A stretch of DNA of 64,000 nucleotides from Strobilurus pachycystidiatus (lineage: Eukaryota > Basidiomycota > Agaricomycetes > Agaricales > Physalacriaceae), in the NCBI GenBank assembly GCA_019915135.1, contig JAHLMK010000006.1:1488001-1552000 (forward strand), in the 5' to 3' direction. Numbering within the stretch: position 1 is the stretch's first letter; each line of letters opens with the position of its first letter. Of the stretch, positions 63,464-64,000 are shown piece after piece. The notes beneath the pieces were generated by a model. The model worked only from the letters and a program-made list of their open reading frames with translations, had not been told where the DNA came from and did not search any database. The translations under genes and the position numbers were made by a program.

Positions 63464-64000
63464 GGTTATGCAGTGGTCGGTGGGTCGTTTGTGGATTGCA
63501 GTGGGTTTCTGAACCTCTGTGTGTGTTTCCAGTTTATATATATCGGCAGCGGGGCGCTATGACCTGCCTATGACGCGCTCTTTGTGGCGCGGTTTAAGTT
63601 TATCATTGACTTTAAAAATAAATGCTGACGTATGTCCTCTCAGTGACATCGATGAAACGGTTTTCATGTTCAGGTGGATTGCTTAGCAACTGCTACTATT
63701 CCACCTGTACTATCAGACAAGAAACACGCGAGGACTTTGCATGGCGTATCATGCACGTGTGTCGCCTGGACCCTCATGATCAGTACAAAACGTTCGAACA
63801 ACACAATGAGCCTTCGCTGTTCCTATCAGTGCTTCCTGGGACCTCATACTGACATTTCACTTATCATGTTGAGAAGACCTCTACACGATATCTGTTCACC
63901 CTCTTCTCAATCATGGTTGCGCGACGAACATCCTCTCTGTTCATCTTGCTTGTCTACTTGTCCAGTTTTCCTTTCTCGTACGGCACCACTGCGAATCTGA
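63464..64000. other. Upstream region at window end
   Basis: Promoter of the repeat-protein gene, then sequence with overlapping open frames on the plus strand (63622-64000) that show no known motif and may be leader or first-exon sequence of a gene beyond the window. Confidence 0.35.

Overview
The window is nuclear DNA of a filamentous basidiomycete, most likely an Agaricomycete. Genes are broken by many short introns (about 45-65 bp) with GT..AG ends and CTGAC/CTAAC-type branch sites. The set includes a fungal pentafunctional AROM protein, an external alternative NADH dehydrogenase, a C2-domain AGC kinase of the Ypk1 type, a cytochrome-b5-fused delta-9 desaturase and secreted GH105/GH12 enzymes. 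I cannot name the species.

Layout. (1) 1-12.6 kb is repeat-rich. It holds a decayed, intron-bearing, unidentified gene (1-3587, minus) split by two nearly identical hAT-like copies that bracket a mariner-like MITE; a gene for a probable 2OG-Fe(II) dioxygenase of the TET/JBP-like fold (5948-7197, plus) followed by decaying coding remnants; a truncated hAT-like end fused to a second copy of an exon of the first gene (10.2-10.4 kb); and an intact 458-bp LTR mini-element (TRIM) with identical LTRs and a 5-bp target duplication. (2) 12.6-26 kb: MARVEL-like membrane protein, tRNA-Gly(GCC) with intron, a self-nested MITE, NIS siderophore synthetase, Qc-SNARE, Ypk1-type kinase, an APH/ChoK-like kinase, and a divergent pair of mitochondrial HMG-box protein and Mediator subunit 8. 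(3) 26-54 kb, primary metabolism: aconitase, acyl/aryl-CoA ligase, delta-9 desaturase, SMP-30-type lactonase, ribose-5-phosphate isomerase divergent from AROM, external NADH dehydrogenase, hexose transporter and ferric reductase. (4) 54-64 kb: secreted carboxylesterase, tandem GH105 pair, GH12 endoglucanase and a small hydrophilic repeat protein, which looks like a plant-cell-wall degradation neighbourhood.

Connections. Ribose-5-phosphate isomerase and AROM are transcribed away from each other; the pentose phosphate pathway supplies the erythrose-4-phosphate used by the first enzyme of the shikimate route, and AROM has a Gcn4/Cpc1-type TGACTCA 45 bp upstream. The CoA ligase and the desaturase are neighbours on one strand. 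NIS synthetase and ferric reductase both belong to iron uptake but lie 34 kb apart.

Exon coordinates were derived by eye from splice signals plus reading-frame continuity; for most genes the summed exon length is a multiple of three. Family names come from recognised motifs, not from a database search.
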